From assembly GCA_000697055.1 (NCBI GenBank), contig JNDT01002248.1, positions 1-64,000 of the forward strand: a stretch of 64,000 nt of DNA, written 5' to 3'. Shown one piece after another: positions 1 to 12,641 of the stretch. The notes below the pieces were generated by a model. It was not told the origin of the DNA, made no database searches, and saw nothing but the letters and a program-made list of their open reading frames with translations. How positions within the stretch are numbered: the stretch's first letter is position 1; every line of letters begins with the position of its first letter. Position numbers and translations under genes: made by a program. This DNA comes from Saksenaea vasiformis B4078. Its lineage: Eukaryota; Mucoromycota; Mucoromycetes; Mucorales; Saksenaeaceae.

Positions 1-7
1 ATATTTG

Positions 8-46
<39 letters not shown>

Positions 47-1624
47 ATTGATTGTCCTTTTCGTTTTACTGTACTGGCTGTGCACCATCTACCAAGAGTT
101 GATTCTGCATCACTCTCGTGCTGAGTAACATTCACTGGAGAGCATGCAAACCTTACCGAGGATACAGATAAGAATAGAAGTTCCGCCCACTTCGCCGGTA
201 CGCTGATTATTAGTTGCAGGATCGTAGATTTCTCAGCATGTTCTATGTTTACAGCTTTATTATGTATGCTCACATGTCTGTAGGTTACCAAGGAGAAAAT
301 CAGATATATCAAAGAATTCCGCTACAAAAAGGATCTACGGCAGATATGGCAAAATGTTTCTAAAAATCTAATAAACACGGTTATTCTGACTGTTCATTTA
401 ACATTGTCAACAAATGTTCCAAAAGTTCCACTTGTATGAGGCTTTCAAGACTTGTTACTGTCGTAAGAAATGGACTGCTGACACAAACGTAAAATGTTCT
501 AATAAACGTCTTGATCCGCATGTTTCGACTTGTCTAACCCGTGCAGCAAGCTACGAGACGTGTCAGCGCAAAATAGGAGGTACGCTGGACGTTGTCATTA
601 TTCGTATAGCTTCAACTAATGAGCATTATGATATAATTCTAGGCGCCATCATACCAACGCAACGACCTCTAATACTTTTCATGTCATTACTCACGAGAAC
701 GGAAGGACGAGGTTAGCGTTTTTCAAGATACCAGCGTGGTTGCTTTATTGGCACGTTGGCAAGTCTTTCCAAAGTTATCTCTGACAATTTCCAAAAATAT
801 AAAATACGTTTCTTCTTGATTTCCGACAGGAGAACCATAGTGCTACCTTTGTCTCCACAAGTTTTCAACTGCAATTCAGGTTTGGTACATGTGCGGTCGA
901 TCCGACCTCTCAAGTCAGGTGTTTCTGCTAATTTCTTTCAAAGTAGTACTCCTATGGATAGGAGAATTGTCATCATCTATTTGTTGAGCAGCTGATATTT
1001 GGCATCATCTCCTTCAAAGGGCTGCTTTACACTGTGCGAACAAATTATTCGGGAGCTTGGTTACACGCATCTATGGGTACGGATAACAAGGAAAATGTAT
1101 TCATCTTAGATAAGTATCCTAGCGTCGGATGCGTAGTAACATGTTTGTAGAGCAAATAAACGTTGCGCTTGGAAGATAGATTATCGGTACTTTAGCATGG
1201 AAAAAGATGGTGTAAGATTTCCTTAAGCATTTACGAATTGCGTGTGACAAATAGATAGCCGTAATCCGGTTTGCAAGATACAAAATGCGGGTGTTACGCG
1301 AAGACAAAGATGAGTCGTCTCATGTTGTATCCTCAATAGAGAGAAGTTTATTCTGTGCCTATGCCCTAACGGCTCTGTTAGTGGAAGTGAAGAATTTCCG
1401 TTTCCGATGGATAAGTTTTTCTCCGCGTGAATTTCCAGCAATGGGTATTGCACCTACGTTATTGAGATCCAGCCTTGTCTCCTTTCTCTCCGCCCTGCTT
1501 CGTCTCTTCTTTATTTTCACTTTCCGTTTTGTTTCTGTTGCATTCATTTTATCTTAATCTGGTTGTATACCTGTGCGTTTGAAAGACTTTATCGCAACCA
1601 TTGCGACATCATTCATAGGCCTAC
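1..1624. other. Gene-poor 5' stretch with a poly-A run
   Basis: No ORF here looks like a conserved protein on either strand; the short ORFs lack compositional or domain support. The only clear feature is an uninterrupted run of 38 A at 8-45. The last few hundred bases probably hold the promoter and 5' UTR of the Abp2-like gene that starts at 1625; a pyrimidine-rich tract lies around 1490-1555. Confidence 0.6.
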
Positions 1625-3600
1625 ATGAACCTGTCTGACTTAGTCCATCAAACCACAGGAGACAGCAAAACATTAACTTCTGTTAGCCTCAAGGGTGGCT
1701 CTCCTTCGTCAGGACAAAGCAGCGGACGCTATTTAGACGGTTTATGCGGCGCGACGGATGTAGAGTCTCGCGTGGAGACAGATATGCGCCCATTTCCCCA
1801 ACAGCAAGAGCTTTATAACTACGATTCTCCTTTGTACAGCTCTCCACAGGTGAGATTAAATAGAGCCGCTACCGAAAAAGAGAGAGTAACTCTTTAACTA
1901 CTGATAGCTGCCGATGTTCACAGAACCTCTATGGATGACCAATGAGGTCGAACTTCCTTTGCAAGAAACCACCTTTTTTGACCTTGACGCATTCGACGAC
2001 ACTAATTATCCACTCGCATCCAACGACTCACTACTTTCCCATCATCCAATGCATCCAACCTCTCCTGATAGAACAGTGAACACAAAGTCAACTACTTCCC
2101 CCGCCGCATGCGATAGCCCGACACCCCCCTCTGTACCCGGCAAGCCTATTTCCACACCGTCTAGTCCGGAGGATATTGCACAGCATGCGCATACCCCTCA
2201 TGTGCAGCAAAACGATTACAGCTCTAATGTGCATCAGCTGATAACCGGGTCAGAAGCTTCGTCACTGGCTGACAAAAAAGAAAGTGGTCCACCTGTGTTT
2301 AAAGTGACTGGAGAAAATGTAAACAGTGCCAACATTGAAGATGGCTATATTCAATTTGTCATACATCACGATCCGCACTATATCGGTGATGGCATCGAAA
2401 GCCTCATGTATGTGAAACGTAAGTTCTCCTCTGTCCCAAGAACTGGCGACCTTTCCTATACCACCTGGGACGTTTTTCTGCTTGTGAAAAAGCTGCACAA
2501 TCAAGAGGTAAACTGTTTGCATTGTTTTTCCTCAACGTTACACAAATAAACCTTTCTTAACGGATTAGATCAAGAACTGGTCACAGCTCGTGGGGCAGCT
2601 CGGACTATCCGACATGTCGGGACGACCCCAATTCGCGCAGCGCGTCAAACGATGGATGCACAAGTACAAAATTGACTGTTACTTTGATTATCTACTAGGC
2701 AACCCCTTCAATTTTCATTCCTCAGATGAGAAGTACTCTGGCTGTTTGATGATGGGAAATTACCAGAAGCGCAAAGCGCGTCCAACAACAGACGAAACCG
2801 ATTCAGTTAAATCAGAAGAAAATGGCGACAGCTCACTTTCACGGAGAAAGCAAGAAGATACAAAGCGATTGATGTCGTCAAATGAGGAAGATTCACAACA
2901 TACCGACGAGGAGGAAGAGGAAGAAATGAGTTATGAAGGTGAAGATGGCGCTCCTGAAACGGCAAGTCAACACCAGCCCATGTTATTTGCTGGCAGTCGA
3001 AAACGAATGAGAGACGCGAGTAGGATGGATTTACATCTGGCGTCTGTAAAATTGAGCCGTCAACGACGAGCTAGTGAAGAGGCGATAACACGTGATGAAC
3101 CACCGAGCAGTGCCGCGGAAAGCCCACAGCCATCATCTATCTATGAGGAAGACGAAGAGGACGAACTGGCGTCGTCCTCTTCTTCTGTGGGATCGCCTGT
3201 GGCAGAAGCAGCAGTTATCTCCGATATCTCTGGGGGGTTTGGACATTCGCCCATGTCCACCGATCCCCCTCCCCCTCCTCCTGCAAAGACCAACGGCTTT
3301 CATCATTCCGCAACAGAGGATGCCAACGGCTACAAAGGCGATTCGACGTGCTCTAACTGCACCCATTTGAGTGGAATGGTTAAGGTATTGGAGGAGAACA
3401 TGGTACAGTTGCAAAACTATGTGTCAACTCTGGAGAAAAAGCTGGAGGACCAGGCACATGTAAACGAGGCGAAATGGGAAGAAATTATACAACGACTAAC
3501 TGCAAATGAAAAGACGTACGAGCAGCACGATCGATGGCGAAAGCGGTTGATTGAAAGTCTGCTACAGGACCCTAAAGGCGCATCATCATCATCATCATAA
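1625..3600 (+). CDS. ARS-binding protein 2 (Abp2) family DNA-binding protein
   Basis: Three exons: 1625-1849, 1908-2507 and 2569-3600, both introns GT-AG and phase 0, giving about 618 residues. The conserved core runs from about residue 215 to 320, with DGYIQFVIHHDP, then LLVKKLHNQE joined across the second intron to IKNWSQLVGQLGL, then RVKRWMHKYKIDCYFDYLLG. This matches the fungal ARS_binding_2 family, named after the S. pombe protein that binds replication-origin elements. N-terminal and C-terminal parts are Ser/Pro/acidic and look disordered. A short coiled-coil-like segment follows a CSNC motif near residue 530, and the protein ends in a Ser run coded by a CAT/TCA repeat. The DNA-binding role is inferred from the family. 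The first ATG in frame was used as start. Confidence 0.82.
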
Positions 3601-5613
3601 TGAAATGACCGCATCTATGTAAATATGGATTATTGCACTGTACTATACTGTCTATTGAATAAATTTTTACGCTAATCTATATAATTTCTGCGTCCATGAA
3701 GTGCCAAATGTGTGCTAAGGAAGGGAATGGACGATACGGTCATTAGTAACTAATCGGCTGAGGTAGGAAATACATATTCTCTTTATCAACTGACGTCGGT
3801 GAAGGATGGGCGATCAAACACATAGAGGGAAAGACATAGCAAAAGATCATCTAGATGCATTAAATTGATGATGGCGACGATCAACATGCAGACAATATAG
3901 GCAGTCAATTGTATTGTCTCCACCAAGTAGAGGGCCTTGTGGAACAAGCTCTATCGATGGACAGTATCTAGAAAAGGTGGGGGAGATGGATTACTGCCAA
4001 GTGATGGATTGTTTGTTGTTCCAAAGTTGTTAAGAACCTCCGAAAGTGCCCTCGGTATTGCGGTCGATGCCGCGCTACGCTTTACCTTTCATGATATTTC
4101 CCAGTAACCGTCTAAATGTTGCCAATTGTTGCCCCTTAATTATCCATCCAGCACTTCCCTTCGATAGTCATACGCGAGCCATGATGGAATAGGATGGAAG
4201 TTATCAGAGTAGTTGTTGTACCACGGTAGGAGGGACAGACTGCAAAGTTACTAGTCGTGCTACGATGATGAGGTGGAAGCGAGTACTTCCATCCCACGAT
4301 TCGAGAGCAAGACGGTGTAAGACGCGATCGCAAAACATCTGAGACAAGAGAAACGAGAAACTCGAAAGAGGGAACGGTTGACAAAGAAGAATGACAAGGA
4401 AAAAATAGTGATGGATTTGAGAGAACAAATGGGACGAGTAGGAGCATTGATCTGAAGAAAAAGAAGATAGTGTAATGATGTACATACGGTTTTGGATTGG
4501 CAGTGCTGTCTCTGTTACAGCTATCACTCAATCACTCATCATACTAAGAAGATCAGCGAATCAATGGAATGCAACGACGTCTTGAAGGCACCTCTACTTT
4601 GTCTTCATAAGACAGTGTTTTCTTACCCAGCGCTCCCCTATTTACCTATAATATATTCTCTATTTTCTTAACCATACACGCTTCCTACAGTAGAGCAAAA
4701 CTCTTGCGAACGCATGCCTTACACAACCGAATTTCCCTAGTCAGATGTCTCCAGGCAGACTATCACTCCTGACCACCAGTCAGCTAACAACTGTCACCAC
4801 GATTTACAACCGACGCTGCCCGAGGTCCCGTGCTTTCCTGTCAGTCCACAAATGTCATGCGCATGTTCCATACAGTTCAACCCTATCTAGATATCTGAAT
4901 ACCTTGCCATCTTCAACAAATTGTCGTCGTCAGATTAAGCAACTTTGCCATGCTAACTCTCATGAGTGCTTATTTTCGGATATCACGAAGCTCTGCGCAG
5001 GATGTCGGCTAGATATTTTTTTTTGGCTCTAATGGAATTGCTTGCTTTGATAGACACGTAGAAACCTGGACGCAGCTCGATTGAGCGTTCTCAAGGAGAT
5101 CCATTTGCTCTGCGGTTAGGACATTGCTTAGCAAGCTCATATTCCATTGGTGGTTGTAGAAAGAATTGGCAGATGTGGTCGGCCAGCAGACGCCAGAATC
5201 CTGCTGAGCTCAGCCTGAGAAATTTTAGCGTATGAAACGTTACTTTAGTCATGCTACGTTCAGTGTGCTGGTACATATCCGTCGCACTGCAGAGGCTGCA
5301 TGCTATACAAAGATAGCTGAACGTGATAACTATGGGATTGTATTTTTATATGCGAGAACAAGATGAAGACGCGACAATACGTGCTTCCCGTTGATAATCC
5401 GAGCATCAATGTCAATCCATGATTCGGGTAAGTAAGGAATCTTTATTCAGAAGAGATAGTATTTCTTATCTATTACCTCGAGGTTAGCTGAAGCTTGTTC
5501 CATTGATCAGCGGATAGAACCCGCTATAAATAATCACGGCACTTCATATCCATCGTTCCTAAAAAAAATCTCTCCATGGTGACGGCTAAACGTTCTGCTG
5601 AGGAGCAGATGCT
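3601..5613. other. Intergenic stretch, no supported gene
   Basis: Starts with the 3' UTR of the Abp2-like gene, including a polyadenylation-type AATAAA near 3657. Overlapping minus-strand ORFs around 4136-4531 and a plus-strand ORF at 4745-5032 have no recognisable domain and biased low-complexity composition. I see no repeat or RNA gene. Confidence 0.5.
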
Positions 5614-8600
5614 GTGGTGGTTGTCAGTTTCAGCATGCTGCAGTTCAGTTCGGATAATGAGACCTTGGATATTTCGCGCTGGAGAGATGAGGAAACTGAC
5701 TATTCCTTGGATGTACCTTGTTCTTTCGCAGCAGGTATGGATGTTGAGAAGGATCGGACTTGTGTTCACCTTGCATCGGAATGTTTTAGCAACGGAACCA
5801 TTGGGGCTTCAGAGTCTCGCGGAACGCCCATTTAATATTGTCAATGCTGTCATTTCCAATGATAGCGATCGTTCACCACAACCGATAGAAACAGACCAAT
5901 GGAGTGGAGAGATATCACCTCTTGCAGAAGAACACAGTGCAAACGGCGTCGATCAATGGACAGACGATACAAATCCATTGCTCCCACATGCCAGACCATC
6001 CTGGGAACAACATACATATCCATCACAACGTGTACAAGAAGGACAACAACCTAGTCCATTCTTGACGGAATCATCTTTAGAATGCTACGAATCGCATTAT
6101 CAAAGGTAAACTTCAACGGCAACGTCAGGACGCATCTCATGAAAATCATCAGTTATTCCGAAAATCAATCGTCGCGTGTCACTGTGAAAGAACAAGATCT
6201 GGTGAATGTATGATTATGCTAAGAATACCACGTGGAACTTACCTATGTTTGGGGAAAAAAAAGGGATTGATCCAAGTGTTGATGGGTTTGCCATCCGTCT
6301 ATTATCTGTGGAACACGCAGAAACGGATGTTTGAACCACGTCTACCAAATCTCCGGATCCTTGGTGTGAGCACAATGACACTTCATCCGTAAGTTATTTC
6401 GTTGTCATTGAATCAAAAGACTTATTCGTTTTGCAGAGTGATCGAAGAGATCCTGTTACTGAGCACCCGGCTGAAAAAGATGGAATATCTGGTAAAGGAA
6501 TGCAAAGCCAACCCGAGGTAATAGTGACAGGATAAGAATCTTGTGAGCTGAGCAGCTAAACTTTCTATGATGGTAAAAAGTCTGTATGGATTAACAGGCG
6601 TGGCCTTTGCATGCTGTCTCGGGGAATTGCATCTCAATTTTCAGCAATCGATGGTCACCCTATTTGAACAGCCAGCTCGATGGTCTATACTTCAAGTGAG
6701 ACATTATACCGAGAACCTCAGCATGGTGATGGAGAGGCTGGCACAACTGTGCAATTTCGATCCACAATCACAGGTTAAAAAGAAAAAGCAATCTATCTGT
6801 CCCTTCTTTATTTTCTGACAGAATGACGGACAGAGCACTACGATTACTTCGCTGACGGCATTAGAACATATTGCAAGACATGGTTTTTACATCCCTTTTG
6901 GAGGCGCGCTTCTGACCTTACTCCGTGATGAAATCCAATCGTTTGATTTCTCCGATCACGGAAACGCCGCCTTTTACAAAGACATCTGTATGGCTATCTT
7001 GTGTCACACGAGCGTGCCATATCTTGATATGCTGAGTCAATGGCTTGGTCTACGCGAGCCCGCGAAAGACATTCTTGTGAACGACCTCTGTCTACAAGAC
7101 CCATACCGGGAGTTCTTTATTTACGATACCAAAGGCACAGCAGTATCCAGGAGAGTAAGCACGCTCGATAGATATTTTGGGAGCGACACGGAGAATCTTG
7201 TAGGACGATACAGGGTAGGTAACAGCACAAGTGGAAGAAGCAAATGATAGTCATAACAGCGAACCTTGTCAGTTGAGGGAAGGTGTACCTCTGCCCTATT
7301 TTATCAACGAGACACAGGCTTCTCTTATTCTTCGTGCGGGTAACGCACTTGGTCTCCTCCGACAATGTCAGCCTGAACATCCTCTATGCTCTACACGTCG
7401 GTGGCTGGATAAGGAGAATGAGATTGGTCTTCAGTTACAATGGCTACTCACCCATGTCCAAAGGAAAAAGTAAGCGCTTACTGTGCTCGTTTTCTTGCGG
7501 GAACTCATAGCATGATAGGTATTTTGATGATCTAATGGCATTTGCCACGGCTGTCCGTTTCTACTCATCAGAAAACGACGGAGTGGTTAATCAAGGTATA
7601 TCCACTCCGCCTCCAGAATCTGATGTGGAGATGAGCGAGTGGCAAACCTCGTTGCCAACCCTCGAAGCATTGAAAGACGTGAATTTGAACGGCAAATTTT
7701 CAGAGACGCTTCGCTGCGTCATGACATACCATCGATTACTAGCAGAACATGCCCACGACGACATGAGCATTGCTTACTTTATACCCACCCTAGATACAAT
7801 TACGTCTGAAAGTTTACACAAGCCGTTGCAAATTTGGTATCCGTTGGTGAACGAGTCAGCGATGAAGCTCTTTCTGCATGAATTTAGTGCGCGAGAACAC
7901 TTGACCATGTTACACCGCTATTACCTGTTCGGTGAGGGGACGTTTGTTACCGGCATGGTCAACACATTATTTGCCAACGGAGAAAACGCACACTTGTCTG
8001 AAAGGGCAGGCCTTCGCCTTCGCCTTCACAGCCGGACGGCGTGGCCACCTCGGCAGTCTGAATTGAATGTTACGTTGCGCGCTGTGCTTCTCGAGAGTCT
8101 AGCCCAAATTCCGGAAAAAGACAAAGCAAATCTTCAGCGATCAATGCGTAGCAGTACCATACCAGCCCGACTGGATGACCTGATTTCGTTTGGTGTACGT
8201 GAAGGGGATGAATCTAGTCAATGGAACAAGCCAGACAGTAAGTAGTAGTAGTAGTTGTTGTTGTTCAACTTTTGTTGTTCTGTACTAACAATGACTTAGG
8301 TGTAGGGGCGCTGGACTTCCTTTATCTTTCCTACCGAGTACAATACCCTTTGAATGTCATCATTTCGTCGCGGATATTGTCGAAGTACAACAAAGTCTTT
8401 ATGTTTTTACTGCAGACGCTTCGTGTGGGCATCATTCCAAAATGGCTTTACCGTCGGTTACATCGTCGATTCCACGAGCGGACATGGCATGATAGTACTG
8501 CTGCGCAGGCGTTGCAAACATATCGATTTCATATTGACAAATTTATGACGGCGTTTGAGACATACGTCTTTGATACAGCCATCAATGGTGTATGGGCCAG

Positions 8601-9117
8601 CTTTATGGAACGAATCAATGCCATTACGCAGCATCCTGAAGAGGCGGATTTGACAACAATGATGGACCCAGTAACCTTTAGCAAGTACCACGAACATATT
8701 ATTGATACCATTTTATTCCATTGTTTCCTCAAAGAGCGTCAACGCGGGATGATGAAGATTTTACGTCAGATATTTACCGATATTATTTGTTTTTCAACTA
8801 TCTTGGACGACAGCAGGACACATCAACTCACACCAGAACGGGAGGCAGAGATATTGCAATTATGCAAACGTTTGTTTGAGAAATTTCGGAAACACACCAA
8901 ACTCTTTGTAAAAGTGTTGAAACTGGTGCGGGACAAGGATATAGAAGGCTATACAGAGGTGATGAACACTCTCCAAAGCAAGAAACGCGAAACGCTTGAT
9001 AATAGTCAGGGCATGCAAAAAATTGGATCAGAAACGTTTATCAACGACCTTTTGGCCAGGTTAAGTTTTAACGGGTTCTACGACGACGCTATAGAAGAGG
9101 AGGATGAAAGTATGTGA
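5614..9117 (+). CDS. Gamma-tubulin complex component, GCP5/GCP6-like (Spc97/Spc98 family)
   Basis: A multi-exon gene for a microtubule-nucleation subunit. Exon 1 runs from ATG 5614 (or 5635) to 5734 and joins exon 2 (5790-6105) in frame. The next exons, to about 6520, are uncertain. The N-terminal grip domain is read in segments around 6570-7480, including an ERLAQLC segment, LEHIARHGFYIPFGGALL, WLGLREPA and DPYREFFIYD, then VPLPYFINETQASLILRAG. The C-terminal half (7514-8238 and 8300-9117) contains LHRYYLFGEGTFV, the diagnostic LYLSYRVQYPLNVIISSRIL and a helical end. The arrangement and linker length fit the non-core GCP5/GCP6 class better than GCP2/GCP3, but the subclass is an inference. 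A GTA/GTT microsatellite lies in the intron at about 8240-8263. Confidence 0.85.
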
Positions 9118-9217
9118 GGAAGCATATTGTTTACCGGCTGGTCCGCGTCATCAGGCAAAAAAAAAAAAAAAGAAAAAAGTAGATAAAAAATGTGTAAATA
9201 AAAGCACTATTTTCTTT

Positions 9218-9599
9218 ATGCATCACCTCGCATCTGTAATAATTATCTTGCTCCTTGATGCATTCGTCTATGCTACTGATACGCCTAAAAAACGTAAACC
9301 TATCGGGCTTTGTAAATGAAAAGGGGATTTACTTAACTTATTGTATTCTAGCCGATCTGAGCAGATGTGAGTGGGCTTATAGCAATAAGCGCTGGTGTCC
9401 TCCTCCTCGTCATGCTTGTCCTCATAAGAAGGTCATTGCGGGAATGGCTGGTCTCTGTCAGTACCGTAGTTATGTTTGCTGTGATATGTATTTCTGTTGT
9501 CCTCAAGAAGTAGCAGATCTGGTACTACCTTGGGACGTCCCTACTCCTCCATCAAAGGGACAGTGGTGGCCTGATGATGGAGGATGGAATGTCTTGTAG
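9218..9599 (+). CDS. Small secreted cysteine-rich protein
   Basis: Two exons, 9218-9311 and 9352-9599, with a 40-nt GT-AG intron whose splice keeps the frame, giving about 113 residues. The N terminus is a textbook signal peptide: a short start, a hydrophobic core of Val, Ile and Leu (about residues 5-18), then a likely cleavage after YAT near residue 20. The mature part begins with a basic TPKKRK stretch and holds eight cysteines, spaced as four singles followed by two CC pairs (VCCDMYFCCPQ). The tail is Trp/Pro/Gly-rich and ends GGWNVL. No known family is recognised. It is a candidate extracellular disulfide-bonded protein, effector-like or antimicrobial-like. Expression is not demonstrated, but signal peptide plus cysteine pattern across a splice junction argue for a real gene. 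Confidence 0.6.
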
Positions 9600-10792
9600 A
9601 TGTTGTACTAAACAGTCGAGGTGTAGCTTTCTTCCGCGCGACAGAATTTCAATTTTGTACAGAATATTTTTTTTTTTGCATTCTATGGCTAACGATTCCA
9701 AATTGGTCGAGTTATGGGATGCAGCAACATGTAAATTTGTCGCACAACAGGAATGCATGCAGGTGCGGCTACCTTTCATTTACAACAATTTGTATGAGTG
9801 TTCCCAGCCCTTCATAAACTAAGTTACACGCAGATGTGTGCGTGCGTGTGTGTGTATATATATCTTGTGAAAATTGGATGTTACTCTATAATAACTATAC
9901 CCGCGTGTCTTGTAACAAGATCCATGCCACACGGAATAAGGTTGTCTTTTTTGCTAACATTTGATCAAAATTGGAGGTCCGGATGGTTGTGCATGTGTGA
10001 GTCCGATGTTACAATGGTAAATAATAATGTCTCATCTTTTTCTTCTTTCTCAATGCGCTTGCACGTGGTCGGAAGGACAATGTATGCAAGGACAAGGGAA
10101 TTTAGCATTTGTCTTTTTTTTTTTTGATATCACATGCTGTCTAATGAGAGAGGAATCGTTGCGATCCTGGTTCCTTTTCATCATGCCGATGCTTAGTCAG
10201 GGATATGATGAATTAACAATGGGACAAGGAACGTTCACGTTTTGTAATCGTTGGTCGATTTTGAAACAGTGGCAATTGCTTTATCATGAAAACAACCAAA
10301 TGGGCTACCCAATTTTGAACTGTCCTTATGCCCAGGATTGAGGATATCGGTAGGTTATCAAACCCTGCTAATTATAGAGGCTGCAGGCTTTTTTTTTTCC
10401 CTCTCCCTGTGCATGGCACAGACCGACAGTTGGATTACTATAGTTAGAACATTTATCAGGGACAGACGCTAGCGTTCTCCAAGGGTATGCTCTGTGAACA
10501 ACAAATAATAAAGGCGTGCTGATTTGATTTTTAATGGCTGTCGTACATGCTGATACTGTAAATTCAGGAGGTGTCCAGCCCACCCAAAATCGTAAATATA
10601 TTCTGAATCAACGCATTTTCTTAAGGTTTCTTGTTCTTCCCCTTGCCAAAAGAGTGGTTCCTGAGGTTTCCTTTTTTAGAAATGGTGTGTTACGTCGGCA
10701 AAATCCAGTCACACATCCTCTCTTCGGTCTTGGTCCGCTTGGAACTTTTGCTTGGTTTGAGGGGAGCTGTTTTTTAAAAAAGAAAAGTGGCC
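9600..10792. other. Intergenic stretch with weak ORFs
   Basis: Contains the 3' flank of the cysteine-rich gene, a TG/TA dinucleotide tract near 9838-9862, and short ORFs (9688-9822 and 10027-10341) with a few cysteines. None could be spliced into a convincing protein. The last 100 bases should hold the promoter of the Uba4 gene. Confidence 0.4.
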
Positions 10793-12641
10793 ATGGACAC
10801 CATTGAATCGCTTACTGCTGAAAATGAGCGTCTTCGTCGACGCATTGCCGAGTTGGAAGCTCAACAACAAAACACATGCAGTGCTATTCCGACGGAGGAA
10901 AACCTGAGACCATTCGAGAAGGTAGATCACTTGACCAATGCCGAGATCAGACGTTACGGAAGACAACTTATCTTACCTAATTATGGTATATCAGGTACGT
11001 CACATTTGTTACCTTGTTACAGGCTGACAGGGAGAGACTATGTAGCTCAGCTCAAGTTACGAAATACTTCCATGCTGATTGTTGGTGCGGGAGGACTCGG
11101 TGCGCCGGCCGCTCTGTTTCTCGGAGCAGGCGGTGTTGGACGACTTGGTATTGTCGATCATGATGATGTGGATATCAGCAACCTGCATCGTCAGGTGATC
11201 CATACGGAGATGAGACAAGGGATGAATAAGGCAGTATCGGCGAAGGAAGGCGTTCATGCGTAAGTGTGAAATCCAGGATCGACTTTGTGTGGCTTCGGAG
11301 TAAACTGATATTCCTGTAAAGTATCAATCCCCATTGTGAGGTGGTTTCTTATGCTATGAACATCAATAGCAACAATGCATTGGATATCATTTCTCAGTAA
11401 GTCGAGGTTTAAAGTGTTATGTCATGGGGAAACTGAAATTTTATTGTACAGGTACGATATTGTGTTGGATTGCACGGATAATATCGCTACACGCTATCTT
11501 TTAAGTGATGCATGTGTGTTAGCAGGGAAACCACTTGTCTCGGGTAGTGCGTTAAGATTTGATGGCCAGGTAGAGAAAAAGATGAGATATGATTGATTTA
11601 CAGTTGTTTGATCCGCTGACTTCTTTTTTTGTGTCCTATATAGCTAACAATATATAATTACAATGACGGACCTTGTTTCCGATGCCTTCATCCTGTACCA
11701 CCACCAGCTGATACAGTCGGACGATGTAGTGATAGCGGTGTTCTTGGTGTTGGTAAGTAAAAAAAGGAAGAAGTGAGGAAAAGATCTTTTGCTGATTTCA
11801 AAAAATTCAATGTCAGTTCCTGGTGTGATCGGTACTTTGCAGGCATTGGAGGCGATCAAACTTGCTGTTGGAGCTAAAGGTAAGCAGTGGAACGTTAAGC
11901 AGACAGAATCTGATTGAATTTTCTGTAAATTTTTCAGTTAACGATCCTCCCACGATGCTTATCTTCAGCGGAATGAATCCCCATTTGTTTCGGACGATGA
12001 AATTACGTGGTAAAAAACCTGGCTGTGCAGCGTGTGGTGAAAATCCGACGATTACAGCATTGATTGATTATGTACAATTCTGCGGGTCAGAAGCTGGTGA
12101 TCATGTAAGTTTTTATTTTATATATATATATTTCTACGGGTATATTGCTGAACTTGGTTAGGCGTTGGATCTTTCTGTACTGGCGCCACACGAGCGAATA
12201 GGCGTACAGGTAATAATAATAATATATTTTTTATGTTCATCTATAATATAAACAATTTTCTCGGTAGGAGTACAAGACGACAATGGAACAATCACATCTT
12301 CTTCTCGATGTTCGTCCGCGTGTACAGTTCGATATTTGTAGTTTACCCAATAGTTTGAATATCCCTCTGGATGAACTTGAGACACGGATGGAAGAAGTAA
12401 AGGAACGATTGGATAACGAAAAGATGAAAGGTGATCAAGGTAAATGGCATGAATTGGGTAGGCAGGAGGGAAAAAAGGAAATTAACATGCAACTGTAGTG
12501 TATGCGGTGTGTCGTCTTGGAAACGATTCACAGTTGGCCGTGCGTATTCTGGAAAAGCATGGTATCATGGGAGCACGGGATCTTATTGGAGGGCTTTACA
12601 AATGGTCAAGCGATGTGGATGACACGTTTCCAAGTTATTGA
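10793..12641 (+). CDS. UBA4: Adenylyltransferase and sulfurtransferase Uba4/MOCS3
   Basis: E1-like enzyme that adenylates the C-terminus of the sulfur carrier Urm1 and then thiolates it, feeding tRNA wobble-uridine thiolation and protein urmylation in the cytosol. About ten exons. Order: an N-terminal coiled coil, [10 protein letters not shown], the nucleotide-binding [25 protein letters not shown], the zinc pair CFRC and CAAC, and [10 protein letters not shown], whose Cys corresponds to the E1 active cysteine of Uba4/MOCS3. A C-terminal rhodanese domain follows, starting LLLDVRP, with the active loop VCRLGNDS. The ATG at 10793 sits in GCCATGG; an upstream in-frame GTG is not used. The first intron is about 10995-11044 and the stop TGA is 12639-12641. 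All catalytic residues look present, so the gene appears functional. Confidence 0.93.

Noticed and set aside
4136..4531. Overlapping minus-strand ORFs of 131 and 107 codons
   Set aside because: Low-complexity Ser/Phe-rich, no domain, no plausible splice partner.
9688..10341. Possible second cysteine-containing gene next to the secreted protein
   Set aside because: Fragments MANDSKLVELWDAATCKF and CACTWSEGQCMQ look mildly similar but no splice pattern gave a coherent product and no signal peptide is present.
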